Source of the DNA: Deltaproteobacteria bacterium Ga0077550
Lineage (GTDB): Bacteria; Myxococcota_A; Polyangia; Nannocystales; Nannocystaceae
Direction: 5' to 3'
NCBI GenBank assembly: GCA_001464385.1
Contig: LNFB01000210.1
Span: 1 to 64,000, forward strand
Length of the DNA stretch: 64,000 nucleotides
Within the stretch, counting starts at the first letter, position 1. Every line of letters starts with the position of its first letter. Made by a program: the position numbers and the translations under genes. Shown here in pieces: positions 16,738 through 26,406 of this stretch. The notes under the pieces are model-generated. The model searched no databases and was not told the origin of the DNA. It was given only the letters and a program-made list of their open reading frames with translations.

Positions 16738-18438
16738 CTACCCGTAGCGCTGCTCGAGCTCGCGCTTCAGCACCTTGCCGGTGGGGTTGCGCGGCAGCTC
16801 GGCGACGAGCTCGTACTGCTTGGGGATCTTCGCCGCCGCGAGATGCTCGCGCGCCCACTGCCGCACGGCCTCGGGTTCGAAGCCGGGGCCCCGCGGCACG
16901 ACCACCGCGACCAGCCGCTCGCCCCACTCGGGATCCGGCACGCCGATCACCGCGACGTCGGCGATGTCGGGGTGCTTCGACAGGGCGTTCTCGATCTCGG
17001 CGGGATAGAGGTTCACGCCGCCGGAGATCACCATGTCGCGCGCGCGTCCGGTGAGGAACAGGTAGCCCTCGCGATCGACGTAGCCGAGATCGTCGACGGT
17101 GAGCCAGTCGGCGAGCCGGCTCTCGTCGGTCGCGCTGCGATCGCGGAGATAGCCGAGCATGAGCTGGGCCGAGCGCGTGTACACGCGGCCGATCTCGCCC
17201 GGCGGCAGGCGCCGGCCGTCGTCGCCGAAGATCCCGATCTCCTGGCCCGCGAGCGGTCGGCCGAGGCTGCCCGGGTGCGACAGCATCTCGGGCCCCGAGA
17301 TCGTCGTCACCCAGCCGAGCTCGGTCGCGCCGTAGAAGTCGAAGATCGTCGGCGCCCCGAACCGCGCGATGGCCCGCTCGCGCAGCGTGTTGTTGAACGG
17401 CGCGGCCCCCGAGATGAGCACTCGCAGGTGCGGCGTCGGGAAGCGGGCGAACGCCTCCTCGGGGAGATCGAGCACGCGGTGGATCATGGTCGGGACCATG
17501 AACACGTTGTCGATCGACCACTCGGAGAGCCGCCGCAGCGTCTGGTCGGCCTCGAACCGCTCCTCGAGGTAGATCGTCGCGCCCAGCGCGGTGTTGAGGA
17601 GCATGAACACCTGGCCGCTCGAGTGGTAGAGCGGCGCGCACACCAGGTGGCGATCCCCCGAGCGCAGGGGGACGCGCTCGAGCACGCGCAACAGCTCGAT
17701 CGCCCCGAACGCCCCCATGTCGCGCACCGCCCCCTTGGGCTTGCCGGTCGTGCCCGAGGTGTACACGACGTTCTCGCTGGGGCCCTTCTCGACGTGCAGC
17801 GACGTGCCCGCGGCGTACTGGCGCGCCAGCGCGGCCTCGTAGGACGACACGCGGCCGTCGATCCCGGAGCCCAGCCCTGCGCGGAGCACCCTCAGATCGA
17901 GCTCGGGGTGGCGCTGCAACACCGCCTCGGCGACGGGTGCCGTCTGGTCGGAGACGCACAGCACACGCGCCCCACTGCGCTCGAGCAGGAACTCGAGCTC
18001 CTCGGCGGTGCTGTGCCGGCCCACGTGCGCGCAGGTGATCCCGAGCCGGAAGAGCGCGAACCAGGTGACCGCGTACTCGATGCGGTTCTCCATCATGATC
18101 GCGACCGGGACCTTGCGGGAGGCGCCGAGGTGATCGCGGAGCGTCGCGGCGATGGCGTCGATCTCGGCGTCCATCTGGGCATAGGTGAGGTCGCGGTGCG
18201 CATCGACGATCGCGGTCCGCGAGGGGAACGCGGCGGCGTGGATCGAGTGCAGCGATCGCACGCCGAGGCCCCGGGCCAGCGCGACCTTGGCGACGTCCAC
18301 GGGGTGCTCCCCGGTGGCCCCGAAGAGGCCCGCGTCGTGGCCCGTCACGACGAAGCGACGCGCGATGCGGTGGGGTGGGTCGACGAGGATCCTTCGCAGG
18401 GCGGGGACGCGCGCGAAGAGGCGATCACGGAGGGCCAC
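16738..18438 (-). CDS. Long-chain acyl-CoA synthetase (AMP-binding)
   Basis: A 566-residue ANL-superfamily ligase that activates a carboxylic acid as acyl-AMP and then acyl-CoA. Key motifs are VVYTSGTTGKPKGAVRDMGA (P-loop A3), IFDFYGATELGWVTTISGP (A5), DWLTVDDLGYVDREGYLFLT (A7), GRARDMVISGGVNLYPAEIE (A8) and LPRNPTGKVLKRELEQRYG (A10 with catalytic Lys). The N-terminal extension (about 60 residues, MALRDRLFARVPALRRIL) resembles the fatty-acyl-CoA synthetases rather than acetyl-CoA synthetases. Its placement against the hydroxylase and regulator suggests a fatty-acid substrate. Its own promoter would lie in the 185-base divergent gap before 18624. Confidence 0.9.
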   Translation of the reverse strand: MALRDRLFARVPALRRILVDPPHRIARRFVVTGHDAGLFGATGEHPVDVAKVALARGLGVRSLHSIHAAAFPSRTAIVDAHRDLTYAQMDAEIDAIAATLRDHLGASRKVPVAIMMENRIEYAVTWFALFRLGITCAHVGRHSTAEELEFLLERSGARVLCVSDQTAPVAEAVLQRHPELDLRVLRAGLGSGIDGRVSSYEAALARQYAAGTSLHVEKGPSENVVYTSGTTGKPKGAVRDMGAFGAIELLRVLERVPLRSGDRHLVCAPLYHSSGQVFMLLNTALGATIYLEERFEADQTLRRLSEWSIDNVFMVPTMIHRVLDLPEEAFARFPTPHLRVLISGAAPFNNTLRERAIARFGAPTIFDFYGATELGWVTTISGPEMLSHPGSLGRPLAGQEIGIFGDDGRRLPPGEIGRVYTRSAQLMLGYLRDRSATDESRLADWLTVDDLGYVDREGYLFLTGRARDMVISGGVNLYPAEIENALSKHPDIADVAVIGVPDPEWGERLVAVVVPRGPGFEPEAVRQWAREHLAAAKIPKQYELVAELPRNPTGKVLKRELEQRYG

Positions 18439-18623
18439 GGCGCCGATGGTACACGGGCGCCGACACGTCCCCGCCGTGGGCCCCGGCGGCCCGGCGGCGG
18501 AGGGTCTCGGGCGGCCTGGCGGGCGATCGGCAAACCGCCCCCGCGCCGCCGCGGGAGGTGCTGCCGGCGAAATCCGTCACTGGCGCCTTGGCGAGCGCGC
18601 GACCACCCCGTAGCTTGAGAGAC

Positions 18624-19256
18624 ATGGTGTACCGAATCGTGGCGGTCGTCGGGTCCGGCCTCGCGCTCACGCTGGGCGCCGCGACGCCGGCCTCGGCCGC
18701 CGACACCGCGCCGCTCAACGCGGGCGTCGAGACGCCGCGACGGCTGCAGCACACGCTCGAGGTGCAGGGGGTCGCGGCGACGCAGCTGCTCCCGCACACG
18801 CACTTCGGCGGCGAGGCTGCGTATGTGCTCGGCACCGAGACCTTCAGCGCACGCTTCGGTGGCCAGGTCCTCGGCGGCCGCGCCTTCGAGCTCGGCGACG
18901 GTAAGATCGGCAACGTGCTGTCGGTGTTCACGCTCGATGGTTGCGGGTCGCGTCAGGTGTTCCGCCACCGCGTACGCATGTGCGTCGGCGGGCAGGGCGG
19001 CGCGATGGTCCACCAGTGGCACGACTACGATCGACCGGGTCGCAAGGCCACGCCGTGGGTGGCGGGCGTGCTGCGCGGCGACTACCGCTACTCGGTGACC
19101 GAGCGCCTCGGCCTCATGTTCGGCGTCGGGGTCACGCTGCCCGTCGTCGGCCCCGAGTTCCGCGCGACCTCGGCCAACGGCCGCGTGTCACCGCTCGTGT
19201 TCCCCGGCCCCGTGACGGGCATGTTGACCTTCGGCGCGACGTTCCGCGTGCGCTGA
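18624..19256 (+). CDS. Exported outer-membrane-like beta-barrel protein
   Basis: 210 residues. A signal peptide ([20 protein letters not shown], cleaving after ASA-AD) precedes alternating strands: [92 protein letters not shown]. The last residue pattern [11 protein letters not shown] ends in an aromatic-x-x strand typical of outer-membrane barrels. No family is recognised, though the layout resembles small OmpW-like porins. It precedes the thioesterase gene by only 18 bases, so it is probably the first gene of that transcript. Confidence 0.65.
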   Translation: MVYRIVAVVGSGLALTLGAATPASAADTAPLNAGVETPRRLQHTLEVQGVAATQLLPHTHFGGEAAYVLGTETFSARFGGQVLGGRAFELGDGKIGNVLSVFTLDGCGSRQVFRHRVRMCVGGQGGAMVHQWHDYDRPGRKATPWVAGVLRGDYRYSVTERLGLMFGVGVTLPVVGPEFRATSANGRVSPLVFPGPVTGMLTFGATFRVR

Positions 19257-19274
19257 CGCTGGTACGGCGCGGGC

Positions 19275-19683
19275 ATGTACAATGCCCGCGCGATGCGTCC
19301 CCCAACCCACGAGTTGCTCGACCCCGAGCTGTGCGGCGTCCCCGTCGAGTGCTCCGAAGGCCGCGCGGAGGTCGAGTTCGTCGCGACCGCGCGCATGCGG
19401 GCGGACGCCACCGACCTCGTCCACGGCGGCTTCGTCTTCGGCCTCGCCGATCACGCCGCGATGCTCGCCGTCGGCGCGCCGACGGTGGTCCTCGCCGGGG
19501 CCGAGCTGAAGTTCCTCGCGCCGGTCGTCGTCGGCGACCGCGTCCGCGCCACCGCGACGACGGCCGAGACGAGCGGGAAGAAGCACCTCGTCGACGTCGT
19601 GGTCCGCCGCGATGACACCGTGGTGATGGAGGCGCGCCTCACCTGCGTCGTGCCGACGCGGCACGTGCTCGAGGGGGGTCGCG

Positions 19684-19697
<14 letters not shown>
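19275..19697 (+). CDS. Hotdog-fold thioesterase (PaaI-like)
   Basis: A 140-residue hotdog protein. The long central helix with its conserved His and Gly reads [20 protein letters not shown], followed by [20 protein letters not shown] and [20 protein letters not shown]. This arrangement is that of PaaI/YbgC-like acyl-CoA thioesterases, which hydrolyse acyl-CoA. A second ATG at 19293 (MRPPTH) is an alternative start. The gene overlaps the ThDP-lyase gene by 14 bases, making translational coupling likely, so the two probably act on related acyl-CoA intermediates. Confidence 0.75.
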
Positions 19698-21420
<1,723 letters not shown>

Positions 21421-21436
21421 CGGCGGGGGCCTCGTC

Positions 21437-21472
21437 CTTGAAAATCTGATAGTCGACTAGTAGATTTTCAAG
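21437..21472. repeat. 36-bp AT-rich near-perfect palindrome before the DUF4143 ATPase gene
   Basis: Two 11-base arms (CTTGAAAATCT and its exact complement AGATTTTCAAG) flank an internal perfect 10-bp palindrome, TAGTCGACTA; only two bases on each side of the centre do not pair. It ends one base before the ATG, so it carries the ribosome binding site position and would overlap any short leader. In a genome this GC-rich it stands out strongly. It could be an operator, a recombination or insertion site, or an RNA hairpin. Confidence 0.7.
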
Positions 21473-21473
21473 G

Positions 21474-22616
21474 ATGCAGATTCCTCGCTCGGGCCTCGTG
21501 ACCGCGCTGCAACGGCTCCTGCGCGCCTCCCCCGTCGTGGCGCTGCTCGGCCCGCGGCAGGCGGGGAAGACCACGCTCGCCCGACAGCTCCTCGACGAGC
21601 GCCCGGGGGACCGTTTCGACCTCGAGGACCCGCGCGACGCCCAGCGCCTGTCCCAGCCGATGACCGCACTCGAGCATCTGCGTGGCTTGGTCGTGATCGA
21701 CGAGGTGCAACGCGCACCGGACTTGTTCCCCGTGCTGCGGGTCCTCGCCGACCGACGCCCGCTCCGCGCTCGGTTCCTGTTGCTGGGCAGCGCGTCACCC
21801 GAACTGTTGCGCCAGTCCTCGGAGTCACTTGCCGGCCGCATCCGGTTCCTCGAACTCGGCGGATTGAGCTTGGCCGAGGTCGGTCCGGCAAACCTGCGTC
21901 GACGCCTCGTTCGAGGAGGCTTCCCGCCATCCTATCTCGCGCGCACGGATCGGGACAGCTTCGGGTGGCGCGAGGACTTCGTGCGCACGTTCATCGAGCG
22001 CGACCTCGTCGCGCTCGCGGGCCGAGTTCGCTCCCCCGCGCATGTCCGGCGGCTGTGGACGATGCTCGCGCATCGCCAGTCACAGGTATGGAATGGCGCC
22101 GCGCTGGCGAGCGCGCTGGGCGAGAGCTATCCCACCGTGAAGAGCCACCTCGAACTCCTGTGCGGCGCGCTGATGGTCCGTCAGCTCCCCCCATACCTCC
22201 CCAACGCCGAGAAGCGACTCGTGAAGTCGCCCAAGGTCTTCGTGCGCGACTGCGGGCTCGTCCACGCGCTCCTCGGCATTCGTGATTTCCGGGAGCTGGA
22301 GGGCCACCCGGTACTCGGCGCGTCATGGGAGGGGTTCGTCTTGGAGGAGCTGATCCAGCGCGTCGGCGACCGTCACCTCGCGTTCTGGTCGACCCACGCA
22401 GGTGCCGAGCTCGACTTCGTCCTGTCCCAGGGACGGGGCCCGATCGGCTTCGAGGTGAAGTGGAGCGACGCGCCGAAGATGACGAAGTCGATGCACGTCG
22501 CCAAGTCCGACCTCGGGCTGAGACGATTGTTCGTCGTCTACCCCGGGCCGACACGCTACGTCATCGCCGATGGCGTCGAGGCCCTGCCGATCTCCGACCT
22601 CGACGACGTACTCTGA
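21474..22616 (+). CDS. AAA ATPase with C-terminal DUF4143 domain
   Basis: A 380-residue protein. Walker A is VALLGPRQAGKTTLA, Walker B is LVVIDEVQRAPDLFP, and a sensor-like RFLLLGSASPELLRQSSESL follows. The C-terminal half is the DUF4143 domain (GAALASALGESYPTVKSHLE, PYLPNAEKRLVKSPKVFVRD) and ends with a possible PD-(D/E)xK-like segment (GAELDFVLSQG, GFEVKWSDAPKM). These ATPases are widespread, patchily distributed and often horizontally transferred; their function is not settled and links to toxin or nuclease activity are inference. The gene is slightly less extreme in codon ending than its neighbours, and its ATG is abutted by the long palindrome. Confidence 0.88.
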   Translation: MQIPRSGLVTALQRLLRASPVVALLGPRQAGKTTLARQLLDERPGDRFDLEDPRDAQRLSQPMTALEHLRGLVVIDEVQRAPDLFPVLRVLADRRPLRARFLLLGSASPELLRQSSESLAGRIRFLELGGLSLAEVGPANLRRRLVRGGFPPSYLARTDRDSFGWREDFVRTFIERDLVALAGRVRSPAHVRRLWTMLAHRQSQVWNGAALASALGESYPTVKSHLELLCGALMVRQLPPYLPNAEKRLVKSPKVFVRDCGLVHALLGIRDFRELEGHPVLGASWEGFVLEELIQRVGDRHLAFWSTHAGAELDFVLSQGRGPIGFEVKWSDAPKMTKSMHVAKSDLGLRRLFVVYPGPTRYVIADGVEALPISDLDDVL

Positions 22617-22691
22617 GTTGCGGATGAACGCGACGCGTTCACCCGCGACCAAGGCAAGGAACGAAGCGACGGGCCCGATGGAGGGAAGGCA

Positions 22692-22727
22692 AGGGCCGTC
22701 CGTTCCCATTTGCTTGGGAGTGGCCCT
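22692..22727. terminator. Strong two-step hairpin between convergent genes
   Basis: Outer arms AGGGCC (22692) and GGCCCT (22722) enclose inner arms TCCCA (22703) and TGGGA with a short loop. It fills the gap between the DUF4143 gene and the MAPEG gene and ends at the MAPEG stop codon. It lacks a T tract but is well placed to terminate both transcripts. Confidence 0.5.
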
Positions 22728-23119
22728 CACACCAGTCGCGCGAGCGAGGCCACCAGCGCGACCGCGGCCGCGAGGCCGATCGGCGTGAGCGTCAGGACCA
22801 TCCCGAGCACGCGCAGCCGCATGATGTGGGGCGTCTGCGACAGGCCGTAGGCGTGGGCGTAGCGGCCCACGAGCAGCGGAGCCCCGAGCGCGTGCAGCAA
22901 CCACGGCGACACGCCGAGCTGCTCGTTCAGCCCGAGCAGGATCAGCGCGAAGGGTACGGTCTCGATGAAGTTGGCGTGCACCCGCATGCGACGCAGCAGC
23001 TCGGGATCGTCACCGTCGCCGATCTCGACCCGCTGGACGCGGCGGTGGCGGATGACCCGCGCCGCGAGCACGAGCATCAGCGGCGTGAGGAGGGCGGCGT
23101 ACAGGGCGGTCGTCGGCAT
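22727..23119 (-). CDS. MAPEG-family integral membrane protein
   Basis: 130 residues with four membrane segments, the size and lay-out of MAPEG proteins (glutathione transferase/eicosanoid superfamily). Features include ALYAALLTPLMLVLAARVIR (helix 1 ending in the charged R-H-R), the conserved RVHANFIETVPFALILLGLN (E-x-x-P/N-rich helix 2), LGAPLLVGRYAHAYGLS (the A-H-x-x-G motif) and RLRVLGMVLTLTPIGLAAAV. ATG 23119 gives a typical N-terminus. It lies 45 bases after the stop of the large Hsp90-like partner, so it may share that transcript. Probable membrane redox or glutathione-dependent function; not established. Confidence 0.8.
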   Translation of the reverse strand: MPTTALYAALLTPLMLVLAARVIRHRRVQRVEIGDGDDPELLRRMRVHANFIETVPFALILLGLNEQLGVSPWLLHALGAPLLVGRYAHAYGLSQTPHIMRLRVLGMVLTLTPIGLAAAVALVASLARLV

Positions 23120-23163
23120 CGGCGGGGAGGAGGCTAGCACCTCGCGGCAGGCCGACCACCGAC

Positions 23164-26100
23164 TCAACCGCGGCGGGCGACCTCGGCGTGGGCCGCGAGG
23201 AACGTCCGCTCGTCGGCGTCGGCGATCGCCTCCGACCAGGTGTTGATCGCGGTGAACACCGCCGAGGCCAGGAGATGCGCGCACAGCCGCGGCGTTGGAT
23301 CGGCGGCGAGCGCCGCGACGGCGACGGGGTGGATACGGTTGAGCACGACGTGGTCACCGCCCACCTTCGCGAGGACGAACTCGTCGAGCGGGTGGATCTC
23401 GAGGCGGTCGAGCCGGGGGTCGCCCGCCCACGTCGCGTCGACCGAGCGGATCGCCCGGAGGACCGCGAGGACGTCTCGGATCACGCGCTCGATGGGGGAG
23501 ACGTCCGGAGCCGGAGCGTCGGACGCGGGGGCGATCGGTGCGGGCTCCGGGATGGGCGCGACGTCGTCGGTCTCCGCGGCATCCGGCGGCGGCGGATCCG
23601 ACGGGACGCGCAGCTCCACCGCGGGCGCCTGCGGCTCCGGTCGCGGCGTGGCGCGGGCCGGCTCCGCTGCGCGTTCGTGCGGCGCAGCGCTCGACGGCGC
23701 CGGGACCTCGGCCCGCGGCGCCTCGGGGATCGGGGGCGCGGCGACGACCGGGGCCACCGCGTGGAGTGGAGGACGGGCCTCGAGCGCACGCCCGTCGAGC
23801 ACGCCGCGGAGCAGCGCGCGATCCCACCAGCCCCACGACTCGCGCGGCACCTCGTCGGGGGGCAGCGCCAGCAGCCGGCCGAGGGCATGGCCGCGGAACA
23901 GTGGACGCGCCAACAGTGCGCCGGCATGGCGCTCGCAGGCCGCGGTCAGTCCCGCGACGATCCGGTCCGTCGGACGATCGCCGCGGGCGACCGCGCACGC
24001 GGCCGCCGTCAGCACACGGCGATGGGGCTCGCTCGCGTCGTCGCGCGCGAGGGCCTCGCCGAGGAGCCGCGCGAGCGCCTCGACCACCGCGGCGATCACC
24101 CGCGCTCGCGCGGCGTCGTCGGCCAAGCCCGACCAGTCCGCGTTGGGTGCCAGATCCTCGGCGGCGATCACCGCGTCGATGCCCGCGATGGGCGAGGGCC
24201 AGCGCAGCTCGGCGAGCTGCCGACGCTCGCGCAGCACGACGATCCGCGCGGGCTCGCGGGGATCCTCGACGCCCGCGCGGACACCCAGCGAGCACCGCAC
24301 GCCCGCGTGCTCGACGTCGACGGGCCCGAGCGCGAGCCTGGGTCGCCGCGCGCTCCAGATCTGCGGGCGAGCGAGGAATCGCTCGCGTGCGAGCCGAGCG
24401 GCGTCGTCGCGGGCGCCCGCGTCCAGCCGCGCGGCGCCGAGCAGATGACCGAGCAGCGCCCACGTCGTCGCGTCGGCGACGACCGCCCGCGCCGCGAGGT
24501 CCTCGAGGCGGGCATCGTCCCGTACGATCCGACACTCGCGATCGGCGGCGAGCTGCGCCAGCGACAGCCGCTCGCCGGCGTCGGTGGTCGAGCCATGGCG
24601 CTCTCGGGTGTCGAGCAGCGGCAGCGCGAACAGAGGATGTGCCGCGCCGTCCTCGAGCCGCGGCGGCCGCTTGCGAGCGCTGCCGCCCTCGAGCGCGGCC
24701 GCGGTCGCGGCGTCGAGGCCCAGCGCGCCCCGGAGCAGGGAATCCAGCGCCCCGGTGCCCCACGCGTGGAGGTGCGCCACGAGGGGCACGCGCAGGCGCG
24801 TCAGGTGATCGCGACGGCACACCTCGTCGTCGAGCAGCTGCTGGGCGAGGCGCGCGATGAAGTCATCGATGGCGAGGCCGAGGACGTCGACGGCGCGCGC
24901 CAGCGCCGGATCGATCACCGGCGCGTCCGAGCGCGCGTTCGGGGTCAGCGCGGCGCCGACGATGGCGACCAGCGGGAGCGGCAACGCCGGCGTCACCTCG
25001 CACAGCAGATAACCACCGCTGACCCAGCGCAGGCTCGCCGTCGCGGCCGGGCGCAGCGGGAGCCCGAGCACGACCCGGACGCCGGCGTGCTCGACCTCGT
25101 GCCGGAGCACCCAACCATCGTCGGCCAGCGCGACGGGGTGCGGGCGGGTCCGGGCGGCGAGGCGCTCGCGCTCGCGCTCCTGCGCGCGCAGCAGCTCGGC
25201 GCTGCACTCGATCGCGCGCGGCTGCACCGCGCACAGCCGTGGCACCTCGCCGCGCGACACGAGCAGCACGTCGGCGTGCGTCGCCGGCACCGGCGCCTCG
25301 GCGGGCAGCCCGGCCACGTACGCGACGCGCTCGAGCTCGGCGAGCGCCAACGTCGAGATCGATCGACCATCCAGGCAGCGCCACAGCGGCAGCTCGGCCA
25401 CGGCGCGCAGGTCCGCGTCCTCGAGCGCGCGGTCGATCACGCCGTGAGCCGCGAGCCGGGCCCGCATGACCGCCGCGAGCCAAGCGGGGAGCTGCGCCGC
25501 GGTCGGGCTGCACGCGACCGCCCGAAGCGCGCGATCGGATCCGCGACGCACGGCCGTGAGCAGCGCGTGCCATTGCTCGTCCTGTACCGGCTCGTTGCGG
25601 CTCACGTCGGTCCGCAGGGCGGCGCCTTCGACGACCGCGACGAGCCCCTGCGGCAGCCCCTCGAGCGTCCTGCGCGCGAGCACCACGCCGTGCTGCAGCA
25701 CGACGAGTTCGTTGGGCGCGCCCGACGGCGCGTAGCCGCAGCGCCCCGACCACGGCGGCTCGAGCTCCACGGTCCCCCAGGCCTCGAGCGCTGCGATCCC
25801 GCCGGAGATCGCCACGCCGTCGAGCAGGACGCGCGCGGCGGCGAACTGGCACCCCGCGCGCAAGAGCTCGCGCTCGGGGCGGACCGCCTCGATCCCGAGG
25901 ATCCGGTCGAGCACCGCGACGCGGGGTCGATCGTCCTGGCGCACCGACGTGCCGCGGCGGGGCCGAGCGAGCGCCGTGATGACGTCCTCGCGCCCGGCCT
26001 CGAGCTCCAGCGCCCGCCCCGACGCACCGTCTCCGGACTCGATGCGGAGCCCTCGCGAGAGGGCCATCGCAGCGTTGCACGCCAACGCGAGCTCGCGTCG

Positions 26101-26406
26101 CGACCGCGCCAGCGGATCCTCGGCGGTGGCGAACATGCTGGCGTACAGCTCCTCGAAGTCGGCGGCCTCCAGCGGCGCGCCGTCGAACGAGATCGTCATC
26201 CCGGCGGAGTCGATCGCGATGGCGACCCCGCTCGCACCGCGCATGATCGCCGCGCGCACGAGCAGCAGCACCCAGCGCCGCGGATCGGCGAGCTGGAACT
26301 CGCGCATCTTTTCCCGGGCCCGCGCGCGGTCGAGCGTGAAGCCCAGCCGACACGTCAGGGGCGCCTCGCCCCGCAGTCGGGTGAGCACGTCGTCGACGTC
26401 AGCCAT
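23164..26406 (-). CDS. Very large degenerate Hsp90-like protein, partner of the GHKL ATPase
   Basis: 1080 residues. The N-terminal 200 residues have the order of a Bergerat (GHKL) fold: helix KMREFQLADPRRWVLLLVRA, then AAIMRGASGVAIAIDSAGMT. However, the Glu/Asn of the N-box and the DxGxG/GxxGxG loops are missing, so ATP binding is doubtful. Three related beta modules follow, centred on GLVAVVEGAALRTDVSRNEP, LPLVAIVGAALTPNARSDAP and AGIDAVIAAEDLAPNADWSG; the first resembles the Hsp90 middle-domain segment DLPLNVSRE. A Pro/Ala linker (about residues 870-960) precedes a conserved helical C-terminal region. It overlaps the upstream ATPase gene by eight bases, so the two are translationally coupled and probably form a complex. 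No function is known. Confidence 0.7.
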   Translation of the reverse strand: MADVDDVLTRLRGEAPLTCRLGFTLDRARAREKMREFQLADPRRWVLLLVRAAIMRGASGVAIAIDSAGMTISFDGAPLEAADFEELYASMFATAEDPLARSRRELALACNAAMALSRGLRIESGDGASGRALELEAGREDVITALARPRRGTSVRQDDRPRVAVLDRILGIEAVRPERELLRAGCQFAAARVLLDGVAISGGIAALEAWGTVELEPPWSGRCGYAPSGAPNELVVLQHGVVLARRTLEGLPQGLVAVVEGAALRTDVSRNEPVQDEQWHALLTAVRRGSDRALRAVACSPTAAQLPAWLAAVMRARLAAHGVIDRALEDADLRAVAELPLWRCLDGRSISTLALAELERVAYVAGLPAEAPVPATHADVLLVSRGEVPRLCAVQPRAIECSAELLRAQERERERLAARTRPHPVALADDGWVLRHEVEHAGVRVVLGLPLRPAATASLRWVSGGYLLCEVTPALPLPLVAIVGAALTPNARSDAPVIDPALARAVDVLGLAIDDFIARLAQQLLDDEVCRRDHLTRLRVPLVAHLHAWGTGALDSLLRGALGLDAATAAALEGGSARKRPPRLEDGAAHPLFALPLLDTRERHGSTTDAGERLSLAQLAADRECRIVRDDARLEDLAARAVVADATTWALLGHLLGAARLDAGARDDAARLARERFLARPQIWSARRPRLALGPVDVEHAGVRCSLGVRAGVEDPREPARIVVLRERRQLAELRWPSPIAGIDAVIAAEDLAPNADWSGLADDAARARVIAAVVEALARLLGEALARDDASEPHRRVLTAAACAVARGDRPTDRIVAGLTAACERHAGALLARPLFRGHALGRLLALPPDEVPRESWGWWDRALLRGVLDGRALEARPPLHAVAPVVAAPPIPEAPRAEVPAPSSAAPHERAAEPARATPRPEPQAPAVELRVPSDPPPPDAAETDDVAPIPEPAPIAPASDAPAPDVSPIERVIRDVLAVLRAIRSVDATWAGDPRLDRLEIHPLDEFVLAKVGGDHVVLNRIHPVAVAALAADPTPRLCAHLLASAVFTAINTWSEAIADADERTFLAAHAEVARRG

